Notes: a model not told the origin generated them from the letters alone. Counted from the first letter of the stretch, positions 33,976-43,073 are shown. The stretch is 64,000 bases of DNA from Streptomyces tendae (GCF_014650435.1 NZ_BMUY01000011.1:124001-188000); one strand, 5' to 3'. Made by a program: numbers and translations.

Positions 33976-35442
33976 CTACTCCTTCGGCGTCGGCAGCTCC
34001 TGCCCGGCCTGGTGGGCGACCCGGCGCCGGACGCCGAACCAGCCGGCCACCAGCATCACCGCGATCACGGGCACCAGGAGCACGGTCTTGCGGCCGACCT
34101 CCTCGTCGTTCCACATCAGGCCGATGACCGCCAGCAGGAAGGCGATCGTGACGATCTCCGTGACGGGGCTGCCGGGCAGCCGGAAGCCCGGCCGTTCGAC
34201 CAGGCCCGCACGCGCCCGGCGGACGAACACCAGGTGGCAGATCATGATGATCACCCACGTGCTGATGATGCCCAGGGAGGCGACGTTCAGCACGATCTCG
34301 AATGCCTTGCTCGGCACCAGGTAGTTCAGTCCGACACCGAGGACGCAGACCGCGCAGGTCAGCAGGATGCCGCCGTAGGGGACCTGGCTGCGGCTCATCA
34401 CGCCGGTGAACCTGGGCGCGGAGCCGGCCATCGCCATGGAGCGCAGGATGCGGCCGGTGGAGTACAGGCCGGAGTTGAGCGACGACATCGCGGCGGTGAG
34501 GACGACGAGGTTCATCACGTCACCGGCGGCCGGCACACCGATCCCCGACAGCACCGTGACGAAGGGGCTCTCGTCGCCCGAGTAGAGCGAGCTCGGCAGC
34601 AGCAGGGCCAGGAGCACGACCGAGCCGACGTAGAACAGGGCCACCCGCCACATGATCGAGTTCACCGCACGGGGAACGATCCTGTGCGGCTCGGCGGTCT
34701 CGCCTGCGGCGACGCCGACCAGCTCCAGGGCCGCGTAGGAGAAGATCACGCCCTGCATGACGAGGACCACGGGCATCACACCGTGCGGGAGGATGCCGCC
34801 GTGGTCGGTGATCATGCCCACGCCCGGGGTCTGCCCGCTCACCTCGTGCTGGGTGGCGAGCAGGAAGATGCCGATCAGCATGAAGCCGACGAGGGTGGCG
34901 ACCTTGACGATCGCGAACCAGAACTCCATCTCGCCGAAGATCTTCACCGAGATCAGGTTCACGGCCAGGACCACCGCGAGGGCGATCAGCGCGAGCACCC
35001 ATTGGGGAATGCTCGTGAACATGCTCCAGTAGTGCGTGTACAGCGCGATCGCGGTGATGTCGGCGATCCCGGTCGTCGACCAGTTCAGGAAGTACATCCA
35101 GCCGGCGACGTAGGCGCCCTTCTCACCGAGGAACTCGCGCGCGTACGACACGAAGGATCCGGAGGAGGGCCGGTAGAGCACCAGCTCACCGAGTGCCTTG
35201 ACGACGAAGAAGGCGAAGACGCCGGCGACGAGGTAGGCGATCGCGAGCGCCGGTCCGGCGTCGCGCAGCCGCCCGCCGGCGCCGAGGAAGAGGCCGGTGC
35301 CGATCGCGCCGCCGATGGCGATCATGTTGACGTGGCGGGCCTTGAGGTCCTTGCTGTAGCCGGCGTCGCCCGCGTCCGCGGGTCGTTCGGCCGCCTGTGG
35401 GTGGGCGGCGGCCTGTGCCGTGGCGACGGCGTCCTTGCTCAC
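33976..35442 (-). CDS. Amino-acid permease (APC superfamily, AAT family)
   Basis: Secondary transporter of 488 aa with twelve membrane segments. KARHVNMIAIGGAIGTGLFLGAGGRL is the first-segment signature of the amino-acid transporter family, and EFWFAIVKVATLVGFML and SYAALELVGVAAGETAEP are further family hallmarks. Related members import asparagine, GABA or aromatic amino acids; specificity cannot be read here. GTG at 35442, with a weak purine-rich site upstream. It diverges from the MerR regulator over 231 bases that contain an inverted repeat (35579-35593), so the regulator may control it. Confidence 0.92.
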   Translation of the reverse strand: MSKDAVATAQAAAHPQAAERPADAGDAGYSKDLKARHVNMIAIGGAIGTGLFLGAGGRLRDAGPALAIAYLVAGVFAFFVVKALGELVLYRPSSGSFVSYAREFLGEKGAYVAGWMYFLNWSTTGIADITAIALYTHYWSMFTSIPQWVLALIALAVVLAVNLISVKIFGEMEFWFAIVKVATLVGFMLIGIFLLATQHEVSGQTPGVGMITDHGGILPHGVMPVVLVMQGVIFSYAALELVGVAAGETAEPHRIVPRAVNSIMWRVALFYVGSVVLLALLLPSSLYSGDESPFVTVLSGIGVPAAGDVMNLVVLTAAMSSLNSGLYSTGRILRSMAMAGSAPRFTGVMSRSQVPYGGILLTCAVCVLGVGLNYLVPSKAFEIVLNVASLGIISTWVIIMICHLVFVRRARAGLVERPGFRLPGSPVTEIVTIAFLLAVIGLMWNDEEVGRKTVLLVPVIAVMLVAGWFGVRRRVAHQAGQELPTPKE

Positions 35443-35578
35443 GGGTGGTTCCACTCTCTGGTGCGCCCGGGCGGGATGTGCCCAGGTCGTCCGTACAGTG
35501 ACAAGGCCCGCACCACCCTCGCGGCACAGACCAAGACGGCACCTTCCCACGACGCTGCGTGCGCATGCGGTGGCTTAT

Positions 35579-35593
35579 GTCACACAGCGTGAC
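35579..35593. promoter_or_regulatory. Inverted repeat between permease and MerR gene
   Basis: GTCAC-N5-GTGAC lies 137 bases upstream of the permease and 81 bases upstream of the MerR gene. A related TGTCAC forms the candidate -35 of the MerR gene. It may be an operator for the adjacent MerR protein; arm length is only five, so chance is possible. Confidence 0.35.
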
Positions 35594-35637
35594 TTCTCAC
35601 AAGATCCGCCGCCGGTCTCCACCCGGTGCACAAGAGG

Positions 35638-35666
35638 TGTCACAGCATTGGTGGGACAGCGATACT
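35638..35666 (+). promoter_or_regulatory. Candidate leaderless promoter of the MerR gene
   Basis: TGTCAC (35638-35643), a 17-base spacer and GATACT (35661-35666) place the transcription start on or next to the A of the ATG at 35674. There is no ribosome-binding site ahead of that ATG, which agrees with leaderless translation. Confidence 0.45.
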
Positions 35667-35673
35667 GCTGTAC

Positions 35674-36426
35674 ATGACGACGCGCGACACCGAGGCAGCC
35701 GACACCGAGGCAGCCGACACCGAGGCAGCCGACGCCGGGGGGCGGACCCTCACGATCGACGAGCTGGCCGCGCGGGCCGGCGTCACGGTGCGCACGGTCC
35801 GCTTCTACGGCACCAAGGGGCTGCTGCCCCCGCCCGTGATCGGCCCGCGCCGGGTGGGACGCTACGACGGGGAGCACCTGGCGCGACTGGCGCTGATCGA
35901 GGAGTTGCAGCACCAGGGCATGACGCTGGCCGCCATCGAGCGGTATCTCAAGCGGCTGCCGGACGACCTGAGCCCCCACGACCTGGCGCTCCACCGCGCG
36001 GTCGTGGCCTCCTGGGCCCCGGAGACGGTGGAGCGGGTCACCCGCGAGGAACTGGGCAGGCGGGCTGGGCGGCCGCTCACCGACGAGGAGGTGGACCGGC
36101 TGCGGACGATGGACGTCGTGGTGCCCGACGGCGACGCCTACCGGGTGGACGTCGGGCTGCTCCGGCTCGGCGTCGAGCTGCTCGACGTGCCCTTCTCCCC
36201 CGAGACGCTCCTCGCCGCACGCACCGCCCTCCTGGAGCACTCCCGCGCCGCCGCGCGCGACCTGTCGCGGCTGCTGCGCGACGCCGTCGCCGAACGGGAG
36301 GCGCCGGAGGTGCGGTCGCTGTCCGCCCACATGCACCCGCTGGTGGTGCAGGCGCTGCTGACCACGTTCCAGCGGTCGCTGCGCGAGGAGCTGCGGGAGT
36401 GGCTCGACAAGGAGGCCGGTGAATGA
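35674..36426 (+). CDS. MerR-family transcriptional regulator
   Basis: Regulator of 250 aa. After a 20-residue N-terminal tail, a winged helix-turn-helix reads LTIDELAARAGVTVRTVRFYGTKGLLP and RYDGEHLARLALIEELQHQGMTLAAIERYL, the classical MerR DNA-binding domain. The C-terminal 150 residues are helical with no metal-binding cysteines, so a small-molecule or no ligand is likely. The N-terminal tail contains three exact repeats of DTEAA from a tandem DNA repeat (35686-35730). ATG at 35674 appears leaderless. Convergent with fadB, ten bases apart. Confidence 0.92.
   Translation: MTTRDTEAADTEAADTEAADAGGRTLTIDELAARAGVTVRTVRFYGTKGLLPPPVIGPRRVGRYDGEHLARLALIEELQHQGMTLAAIERYLKRLPDDLSPHDLALHRAVVASWAPETVERVTREELGRRAGRPLTDEEVDRLRTMDVVVPDGDAYRVDVGLLRLGVELLDVPFSPETLLAARTALLEHSRAAARDLSRLLRDAVAEREAPEVRSLSAHMHPLVVQALLTTFQRSLREELREWLDKEAGE
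35686..35730 (+). repeat. Three exact 15-bp tandem repeats inside the MerR gene
   Basis: The unit GACACCGAGGCAGCC occurs three times without mismatch and stays in frame, giving DTEAADTEAADTEAA ahead of the DNA-binding domain. Such an array can change copy number by slippage, changing tail length without breaking the frame. Confidence 0.95.
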
Positions 36427-36435
36427 TCCGGCGGC

Positions 36436-38616
36436 TCAGCGGCCGTCCGTGAAGACCTCCCCGTTGTCCGCCTTCTCCACCAGCAGGGCGGGCGGGGTGA
36501 AGCGGTCGCCGTAGCGGTCGGCCAGCTCGCGGGCGCGGGCGACGAAGCCCGGCAGGCCGCCCTCGTAGCCGTTGACGTACTGCAGGACGCCGCCGGTCCA
36601 GCCCGGGAAGCCGATGCCGAAGATCGAACCGATGTTGGCGTCGGCGACGGACGTCAGCACGCCCTCCTCCAGGAGCCGGACGGTGTCCAGCGCCTCCGCG
36701 AAGAGCATCCGCTCCTGCATGTCGGCGAACGGGATCTCGTACCCGGGCTTGGTGAAGTGCTCGCGCAGCCCCGGCCACAGCCCGGCGCGTCTGCCGTCCT
36801 CGCCGTACTCGTAGAACCCGGCGCCTCCGGCGCGTCCCGGGCGGCCGAACTCGTCGACCATGCGGTCGATGAGCGCCTCGGCGGGATGCGCGGTCCAGGT
36901 GCCGCCCGCCTCCTCCACGGCCCGCTTCGTCTCCTCGCGGATCTTCCGCGGCAGGGTCAGCGTCAGCTCGTCCATCAGGGACAGCACCTTGGCCGGGTAG
37001 CCGGCCTGGGCCGCCGCCTGCTCCACCGAGGCGGGCTCGATGCCCTCGCCGACCATCGCGACACCCTCGTTGATGAAGTGGCCGATGACCCTGGAGGTGA
37101 AGAAGCCCCGCGAGTCGTTGACCACGATCGGCGTCTTGCTGATCTGCCGGACCAGGTCGAACGCGCGGGCCAGCGCCTCGTCCCCGGTCCGCTCTCCCTT
37201 GATGATCTCCACCAGCGGCATCTTGTCCACGGGAGAGAAGAAGTGCAGCCCGATGAAGTCGCCCTGGCGCTCGACACCCTCGGCCAGCGCCGTGATGGGC
37301 AGCGTGGAGGTGTTGGAGCACAGCAGGGCGTCGGGGGCGACGACGTGCTCGATCTCCTGGAACACCTTGTGCTTGAGCGAGGTGTCCTCGAACACCGCCT
37401 CGATCACCGCGTCACAGCCCGCGAGGTCGGCCGCCTCGGCCGTGGGCGTGATCCGGGCGAGGAGCGCGTCGGCCTTCTCCCGGCTGGTACGGCCCTTCGC
37501 GACGGCCTTCGCGCACAGCTTCTCGGAGTACGACTTGCCCTTGACCGCCGACTCCAGCGAGACGTCCTTGAGCACGACCTCGATGCCCGCGCGGGCGCAC
37601 GAGTAGGCGATGCCCGCGCCCATCATCCCCGCGCCCAGCACGGCGACCTTGGTGACCTTCCCCGGCTCTACGCCCTTCGGGCGGTTCGCACCCGAGTTGA
37701 CCGCCTGGAGATCGAAGAAGAACGCCTGGATCATGTTCTTCGAGGTCTGGCCGGCGGCCAGTTCGACGAAGTAGCGGGCCTCGATGACCTGGGCGGTCTC
37801 GAAGTCGACCTGGGAGCCCTCGACCGCGGCGGCCATGATGTTGCGCGGCGCCGGGTAGGGGGCGCCGTTCGTCTGCTTGCGCAGGTTGGCGGGGAAGGCG
37901 GGCAGGTTGGCCGCGAACTTCGGGTGGGACGGGGTGCCGCCGGGGATTCGGTAGCCGGGCCGGTCCCAGGGCTGGGCGGACTCCGGGTGGGCGTCGATGA
38001 AGGCGCGGGCCTTGGCGAGCATGTCCTCGCGGCTGTCGGCGACCTCGTCGACCAGGCCGTTCTCCTGGGCGCGTCGGGGGTTGTACTGGGTGCCCTGGAG
38101 GAGGACCTTCAGCAGGGCGTCGGTGATGCCGAGCATCCGGACGGTGCGGACGACGCCGCCGCCTCCGGGGAGCAGGCCGAGGGTGACCTCGGGGCAGCCG
38201 ATCTTGGAGCCGGGGGCGTCCAGGGCGACGCGGTGGTGGCAGGCCAGCGCGATCTCGTAACCGCCGCCCAGCGCCGCGCCGTTCATGGCGGCGACGACGG
38301 GCTTGCCGAGGGTCTCGATGCGGCGGAGGTTGCGCTTGATGGCCATGCCGCCGTCGAAGAGGTCCTGGGCCGTCTCGGGGGTGACGCGGATGAGGTCGCG
38401 CAGGTCGCCGCCGGCGAAGAAGGTCTTCTTGGCGGAGGTGACGATGACGCCGCGGATGGAGTCCTTCTCGGCCTCCAGGCGGTCGGTGACCGCCGCCAGT
38501 GAGTCGCGGAACGCCTGGTTCATGGTGTTCGCGGACTGGTCGGGGTCGTCGAGGACGAGGGTGACGACACCGGTGTCGTCCTGCTCCCAGCGGATGGTGG
38601 TGGGCTCGGTGCTCAT
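36436..38616 (-). CDS. FadB-type 3-hydroxyacyl-CoA dehydrogenase/enoyl-CoA hydratase
   Basis: Multifunctional beta-oxidation alpha subunit of 726 aa. Residues 1-200 form the crotonase domain (FFAGGDLRD; GAALGGGYEIALACHHRVA; catalytic Glu region KIGCPEVTLGLLPGGGG). A Rossmann dehydrogenase domain starts near 325 (VLGAGMMGAGIAYSCARAG), followed by the 3HCDH signature DKMPLVEIIKG and a duplicated C-terminal domain. ATG at 38616 has GGAG upstream. It is 69 bases downstream of the thiolase gene, the partner that completes the cycle. Last gene of the CoA operon. Confidence 0.95.
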   Translation of the reverse strand: MSTEPTTIRWEQDDTGVVTLVLDDPDQSANTMNQAFRDSLAAVTDRLEAEKDSIRGVIVTSAKKTFFAGGDLRDLIRVTPETAQDLFDGGMAIKRNLRRIETLGKPVVAAMNGAALGGGYEIALACHHRVALDAPGSKIGCPEVTLGLLPGGGGVVRTVRMLGITDALLKVLLQGTQYNPRRAQENGLVDEVADSREDMLAKARAFIDAHPESAQPWDRPGYRIPGGTPSHPKFAANLPAFPANLRKQTNGAPYPAPRNIMAAAVEGSQVDFETAQVIEARYFVELAAGQTSKNMIQAFFFDLQAVNSGANRPKGVEPGKVTKVAVLGAGMMGAGIAYSCARAGIEVVLKDVSLESAVKGKSYSEKLCAKAVAKGRTSREKADALLARITPTAEAADLAGCDAVIEAVFEDTSLKHKVFQEIEHVVAPDALLCSNTSTLPITALAEGVERQGDFIGLHFFSPVDKMPLVEIIKGERTGDEALARAFDLVRQISKTPIVVNDSRGFFTSRVIGHFINEGVAMVGEGIEPASVEQAAAQAGYPAKVLSLMDELTLTLPRKIREETKRAVEEAGGTWTAHPAEALIDRMVDEFGRPGRAGGAGFYEYGEDGRRAGLWPGLREHFTKPGYEIPFADMQERMLFAEALDTVRLLEEGVLTSVADANIGSIFGIGFPGWTGGVLQYVNGYEGGLPGFVARARELADRYGDRFTPPALLVEKADNGEVFTDGR

Positions 38617-38685
38617 GAGGTGTGCTCCAGGTGGTCCGTCGTGGCCGTGGCGGCCGTGGCAGCCGTCGTATCCGTCGGGAGGGGG

Positions 38686-39900
38686 TCAGATGCGCTCGAC
38701 GATGGTGGCGATGCCCATGCCGCCGCCCACGCACAGGGTGGCCAGGCCGTAGCGCTTGTCCTGGCGTTCCAGTTCGTCGACGAGGGTGCCGAGGATCATC
38801 GCGCCGGTGGCGCCGAGCGGGTGACCGAGCGCGATCGCGCCGCCGTTGACGTTGACCTTGTCCAGCGACAGGCCCATATCCTTCGCGAACCGCAGGACCA
38901 CCGCGGCGAACGCCTCGTTGATCTCGACCAGGTCGATGTCGTCGATGGTCAGCCCGGCCTTGGCGAGGGCCTTGCGGGTGGCCGGTGCGGGGCCGGTGAG
39001 CATGATGGTGGGCTCGGAGCCGGAGACGGCGGCGGAGACGATCCGGGCGCGCGGCCGCAGGCCGTGGCGGTCGCCGACCTCCCGCGAGCCGATGGCGACC
39101 AGGGAGGCGCCGTCGACGATGCCGGAGGAGTTGCCCGCGTGGTGGACGTGGTCGATCTTCTCCACCCAGTGGTACTTCTGCAGCGCGACCGCGTCGAAAC
39201 CGCCCAGCTCGCCGATGTCCGCGAAGGACGGCTTGAGCTTCCCGAGGGAGTCGGCGGTGGTGCCGGGCCGCGGGTGCTCGTCGTGGTCGAGGACGGTGAG
39301 ACCGGCGCGGTCCTTCACCGGCACGACGGACCGCTCGAAACGGCCCTCCTTCCAGGCGGTGGCCGCACGCTCCTGGGACAGCGCCGCGTACTCGTCCACG
39401 TCGCGGCGCGAGAAGCCCTCGATGGTGGCGATCAGGTCGGCGCCGATGCCCTGCGGGACGAAGTTGGTGGCGAGGTTCGTCATCGGGTCGTTGAACCAGG
39501 CACCGCCGTCCGAGGCCATGGGGACGCGGGACATGGACTCGACGCCGCCGGCGAGGACCAGGTCCTCCCAGCCCGAACGGACCTTGGCGGCGGCCATGTT
39601 GACGGCCTCCAGACCCGAGGCACAGAAGCGGTTCTCCTGCACGCCGGCCACCGTGTCCGGCAAGCCGGCCGCGATCGCCGCGATACGCGCGATGTCCGAG
39701 CCCTGGTCGCCGACCGGACCGACGACGCCGAGCACGACGTCGTCCACGGCCGCCGGGTCCAGGCCGGGGAAACGGGCGCGGATCTCGTGGATGAGGCCGA
39801 CGACCAGGTCGACGGGCTTCGTGCCGTGCAGGGCGCCGTTCGCCTTGCCGCGTCCGCGCGGAGTGCGGATCGCGTCGTACACGTACGCTTCGGTGCTCAC
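38686..39900 (-). CDS. Acetyl-CoA acyltransferase (thiolase)
   Basis: Beta-ketothiolase of 404 aa acting after the 3-hydroxyacyl-CoA dehydrogenase. The acylated nucleophile is Cys93 in NRFCASGLEAVN; the other active-site loops are EINEAFA, GGAIALGHPLGATGA and the C-terminal CVGGGMG with the base cysteine. The GTG at 39900 has AAAGG eight bases upstream and follows the CoA-transferase stop by eleven bases. With FadB it forms a beta-oxidation alpha2beta2-type pair. Degradative rather than biosynthetic type is inferred from length and partner. Confidence 0.95.
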   Translation of the reverse strand: MSTEAYVYDAIRTPRGRGKANGALHGTKPVDLVVGLIHEIRARFPGLDPAAVDDVVLGVVGPVGDQGSDIARIAAIAAGLPDTVAGVQENRFCASGLEAVNMAAAKVRSGWEDLVLAGGVESMSRVPMASDGGAWFNDPMTNLATNFVPQGIGADLIATIEGFSRRDVDEYAALSQERAATAWKEGRFERSVVPVKDRAGLTVLDHDEHPRPGTTADSLGKLKPSFADIGELGGFDAVALQKYHWVEKIDHVHHAGNSSGIVDGASLVAIGSREVGDRHGLRPRARIVSAAVSGSEPTIMLTGPAPATRKALAKAGLTIDDIDLVEINEAFAAVVLRFAKDMGLSLDKVNVNGGAIALGHPLGATGAMILGTLVDELERQDKRYGLATLCVGGGMGIATIVERI

Positions 39901-39911
39901 TGGCAGGCCTT

Positions 39912-41099
39912 TCACTGAGGGTTGTGCACTGCGGGATCGGGGCGGGAGGCCGGGGACGGTGCCCAGTCGGGGGCCAGCCCCCAGTCGCGGACGACGGCCT
40001 CGGTGTCGGCGCCGGGCAGGGCGGGCCCGGTGCGGACGGCGGTGGGGGTGGCGGAGAAGCGGGGCGCGGGGGCCGGCTGGGTGATGCCGCCGTGCTCGGT
40101 GAAGGTGGCGCGGGCGGCCAGGTGCGGGTGGTGCGGGGCCTCGCGCAGCGACAGGACGGGGGCCGTACAGGCGTCGGAGTCGGCGAAGACGGCCGTCCAC
40201 TCGTCGCGGGTACCGGACTTGAAACGGGCGGCGACGGCCGCGCGCAGCTCGGGCCAGCGGGCGATGTCGTCGCGGGCCGGTGCCAGGTCGGGCAGGCCCA
40301 GGAGCCGCATGAACTCGGCGTAGAACTGCGGTTCGAGCGCACCGACCGCCATGTACCGGCCGTCGGCGGTCTCGTAGGTGCCGTAGAAGGGGCAGCCGCC
40401 GTCCAGGAGGTTGGCGCCGCGCCGGTCCTGCCAGCCGCCGGCGGACAGCATGCCGTGGATCATCGCGGAGAGGTGGGCGGTGCCGTCGACGATGGCGGCG
40501 TCCACCACCTGCCCGGCGCCGTTCTCGCGCGCGTGGTGCAGGGCGGCGAGGATGCCGACGACCAGGTAGAGGGAGCCGCCCGCGTAGTCGCCGAGGAGGT
40601 TGGCGGGGACGGCCGGGGGCTCGTCGGGGCCGCCGATCATGCCGAGGGTGCCGGTGAGCGCGATGTACCCGATGTCGTGTCCGGCGCGCTGCGCGAGCGG
40701 GCCCTCCTGGCCCCAGCCGGTCATCCGGCCGTAGACGAGGCGCGGGTTGCGGGCGTGGCAGTCCCCGGGGCCCACGCCGAGCCGCTCCGCGACGCCGGGG
40801 CGGTAGCCCTCGATCAGGACGTCGGCGCGTTCGGCGAGGTCGAGGACGCGGGCCGGGCCGTCCGGTGCTTTGAGGTCGACGACGACGGAGCGCTTGTTGC
40901 GGTTGGTGACGTCGTGGGCGGGGTCGATGCCGAGGCCGGGCCCGCCGGGGCGGTCGACGCGCACGACGTCGGCGCCCAGGTCGGCCAGGAGCATGGCGGC
41001 GAAGGGTCCGGGTCCGATGCCGGCCAGCTCGATCACGCGCACACCGGCGAGCGGGCCGTCGGTGCACGGCGTCCGCGTCGGCGTCTTCGCTTCCGACAT
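39912..41099 (-). CDS. CaiB/BaiF-type CoA transferase or alpha-methylacyl-CoA racemase
   Basis: Family III CoA-transferase fold (395 aa). The N-terminus LAGVRVIELAGIGPGPFAAMLLADLGADVVRVDRP and NRNKRSVVVDLK are family hallmarks; an aspartate in LLGDYAGGSLYL and the preceding His (AGHDIGYIALTG) match the catalytic pair of alpha-methylacyl-CoA racemases, which favours racemase over transferase. ATG at 41099, with GGGGGCTGG upstream. First gene of an operon with thiolase and fadB, which suggests breakdown of methyl-branched acyl-CoAs, abundant in Streptomyces membranes. Substrate is inference. Confidence 0.9.
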   Translation of the reverse strand: MSEAKTPTRTPCTDGPLAGVRVIELAGIGPGPFAAMLLADLGADVVRVDRPGGPGLGIDPAHDVTNRNKRSVVVDLKAPDGPARVLDLAERADVLIEGYRPGVAERLGVGPGDCHARNPRLVYGRMTGWGQEGPLAQRAGHDIGYIALTGTLGMIGGPDEPPAVPANLLGDYAGGSLYLVVGILAALHHARENGAGQVVDAAIVDGTAHLSAMIHGMLSAGGWQDRRGANLLDGGCPFYGTYETADGRYMAVGALEPQFYAEFMRLLGLPDLAPARDDIARWPELRAAVAARFKSGTRDEWTAVFADSDACTAPVLSLREAPHHPHLAARATFTEHGGITQPAPAPRFSATPTAVRTGPALPGADTEAVVRDWGLAPDWAPSPASRPDPAVHNPQ

Positions 41100-41306
41100 C
41101 CAGCCCCCAGCTCTGTGACACAACCGATGTAACACCAGCGATGCTAAGAACGTGTTCCACTGGGCACAAGACCCGGGCGAGCAAGCGCTTAGCCAATTAT
41201 GGTGCAGGCTCCTCTCCGGGTCGCGCGATCCTCACGCTAGCCTCAGCCACCGGCAACGGCGCGTGCTGCGGACCCAGGGGTTGCCGACGGGTGACGAAGG
41301 GATGTC

Positions 41307-42497
41307 ATGAGCAGGCTGAAAGCGGCCGACCGGCCGTACGACATCGTGCTGTTCGGGGCGACGGGGTTCGTCGGCGAACTGACGGCGGAGTACCTCGCCG
41401 CGCACGCACCGGACGGCCTGCGCTGGGCGGTCGCCGGCCGCGACCGGGAGAAGCTGCGCCGCCTGCGCGACCGGCTGACCGCTGCGGCGGACACCGCGGC
41501 CGACGTCGGCGTGCTGCTCGCGGACGCGTCCGATCCGGCCTCGCTGCGCGGTCTCGCCGAGCAGGCGCGCGTGCTGGCCACGACGGTCGGCCCCTACGTC
41601 CGGTACGGCGACGCGCTGGTCGCCGCCTGCGCCGACGCCGGCACGGACTACCTCGACCTCACCGGGGAGCCCGAGTTCGTGGACCTGGCGTACGTCCGCC
41701 ACGACGCCCGCGCGCGGGAGACCGGCGCCCGCCTGGTGCACGCCTGCGGCTTCGACTCCGTCCCGCACGACCTCGGCGTGTACTTCACCGTGCGGCAGCT
41801 GCCGGAGGGCGTGCCGCTGAGGGTGGACGGCTTCGTGCGGGTCGGCGCCACGTTCTCCGGCGGTACGTTCGCCTCCGCCCTGGGCCAGTTCGCGCGCGGG
41901 CGTGCGCTGCGGGCGGCCGCGCTGGAACGCCGGCGGCACGAGCCCCGGCTGGTGGGCCGCCGCGTGGTGACCCCGACCGGGGCGCCGCGGTTCGCCGGGG
42001 AAGTGGGGGCGTGGGCGCTGCCGCTGCCGACGGTGGACGCGCAGATCGTGCGCCGCTCGGCGAAGGCCCTGGACCGCTACGGCCCGGACTTCCGCTACCG
42101 CCACTACGCGGCCGTACGGCGGCTGCCCGTCGCGGTGGGCGGGGTGGCGGCCGTGGGCGCGCTGCTGGCGGCGGCCCAGGTGCCGGCCGCGCGGCGCTGG
42201 CTGTCCGGTCGGCTCGCGCCGGGTGAGGGACCGAGCGCCGAGCGGCGGGCGAAGAGCTGGTTCTCGGTCCGCTTCGTGGGCGAGGGCGCCGGCCGCACGG
42301 TGTTCACCGAGGTCGCGGGCGGCGACCCCGGGTACGACGAGACCGCCAAGATGTTCGCCGAGGCGGCGCTGTGCCTCGCCCTCGACGCCCTGCCGCCGAC
42401 GGCCGGGCAGGTCACCACGGCCGTGGCGATGGGGGACGCGCTGACCGAGCGGCTGCGGGCGGCGGGCATTTGCTTCCGGGTGGCCGCGAGCCGCTGA
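41307..42497 (+). CDS. Saccharopine dehydrogenase-like oxidoreductase (trans-acting enoyl reductase type)
   Basis: Protein of 396 aa with an N-terminal Rossmann motif LFGATGFVGELTAEYLA and the family segment CGFDSVPHDLGVYFT. It resembles mycobacterial trans-acting enoyl reductases and saccharopine-dehydrogenase NADP-binding proteins. A hydrophobic stretch near residue 275 (VGGVAAVGALLAAAQV) suggests peripheral membrane contact, consistent with acting on lipid-like substrates. ATG at 41307 with GAAGGG upstream. It diverges from the CoA operon over 207 bases. Real substrate unknown. Confidence 0.88.
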   Translation: MSRLKAADRPYDIVLFGATGFVGELTAEYLAAHAPDGLRWAVAGRDREKLRRLRDRLTAAADTAADVGVLLADASDPASLRGLAEQARVLATTVGPYVRYGDALVAACADAGTDYLDLTGEPEFVDLAYVRHDARARETGARLVHACGFDSVPHDLGVYFTVRQLPEGVPLRVDGFVRVGATFSGGTFASALGQFARGRALRAAALERRRHEPRLVGRRVVTPTGAPRFAGEVGAWALPLPTVDAQIVRRSAKALDRYGPDFRYRHYAAVRRLPVAVGGVAAVGALLAAAQVPAARRWLSGRLAPGEGPSAERRAKSWFSVRFVGEGAGRTVFTEVAGGDPGYDETAKMFAEAALCLALDALPPTAGQVTTAVAMGDALTERLRAAGICFRVAASR

Positions 42498-42552
42498 GGG
42501 GCTGCTCCGGGAGGTGTCCGGCTGCCCGGGAGGCGTCCGGCGGGTCCGGGGC

Positions 42553-42699
42553 CTACCCGGACCACCCGGCGATGGTGTAGATCATCCCGCCGATCCAGGC
42601 CAGCCCCGCGCCCACGGCCAGCACCAGCCCGGCGACCACAGCCCGCTCGACGGGCCGGCCGGGCTGGGCCGAGTACTTGGGTGCGCGGTGTGTCGTCAT
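42553..42699 (-). CDS. Small single-span membrane protein
   Basis: A 48-aa protein from the ATG at 42699 (GGTGG five bases upstream). A short basic N-terminus (MTTHRAPKYSAQPGRPVER) leads into one membrane helix, VVAGLVLAVGAGLAWIGGMIY. No family is recognised, though similar short one-helix proteins are common in Streptomyces. Convergent with the saccharopine-dehydrogenase-like gene and divergent from the next. Confidence 0.65.
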   Translation of the reverse strand: MTTHRAPKYSAQPGRPVERAVVAGLVLAVGAGLAWIGGMIYTIAGWSG

Positions 42700-42861
42700 G
42701 CCGTCCACCCTGCCGGGACCGCGGCGGTGGCACATCCGTACGGATACTCAGATCCGCCTGAGCGCCCGGACCGGCATATTTGAGACTTTCCCGGCTACTT
42801 CACGGCGCCCTTCGGGACACGACCGGGCATCATGCGCGGCGAAGTGCCAAAAAGGACTTCA

Positions 42862-42882
42862 ATGAAACCCTTGAAGGCATGA
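42862..42882 (+). CDS. Possible six-codon leader peptide
   Basis: ATG at 42862 follows AAAAGGA by five bases and encodes MKPLKA. Its TGA overlaps the ATG of the next gene (ATGA). The next gene's own purine run is only one base from its start, so this short frame may be the actual entry point for ribosomes. Confidence 0.35.
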   Translation: MKPLKA

Positions 42883-43073
42883 AGTTCCTTCTCGAAGTCA
42901 CCATGGACGAAGGCGCCCTCGCCGAGGACCCGGCGGGCGAACTGCAGCGGATCCTGCGGTACTGGGGCGGCAACCTGAAGCACTACGCACTGCGGCCCGG
43001 CGACGGCTCGGCGATCTACGACTCGGCGTACCGGGAGGTGGGCCGCTGGAGCGTCGAGGATCAGGTCGGGTAG
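42879..43073 (+). CDS. Conserved hypothetical 64-aa protein
   Basis: Small acidic protein beginning MKFLLEVTMDEGALAED and containing ELQRILRYWGGNLKHY. It looks like a compact alpha/beta domain; I do not know its function. The start at 42879 is favoured over a longer frame to 42780, which has poor codon use. An AT-rich patch near 42775-42790 could hold its promoter. Translation may be coupled to a six-codon frame just upstream. The 3' end overlaps the convergent endonuclease V gene by 13 bases. Confidence 0.7.
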   Translation: MKFLLEVTMDEGALAEDPAGELQRILRYWGGNLKHYALRPGDGSAIYDSAYREVGRWSVEDQVG

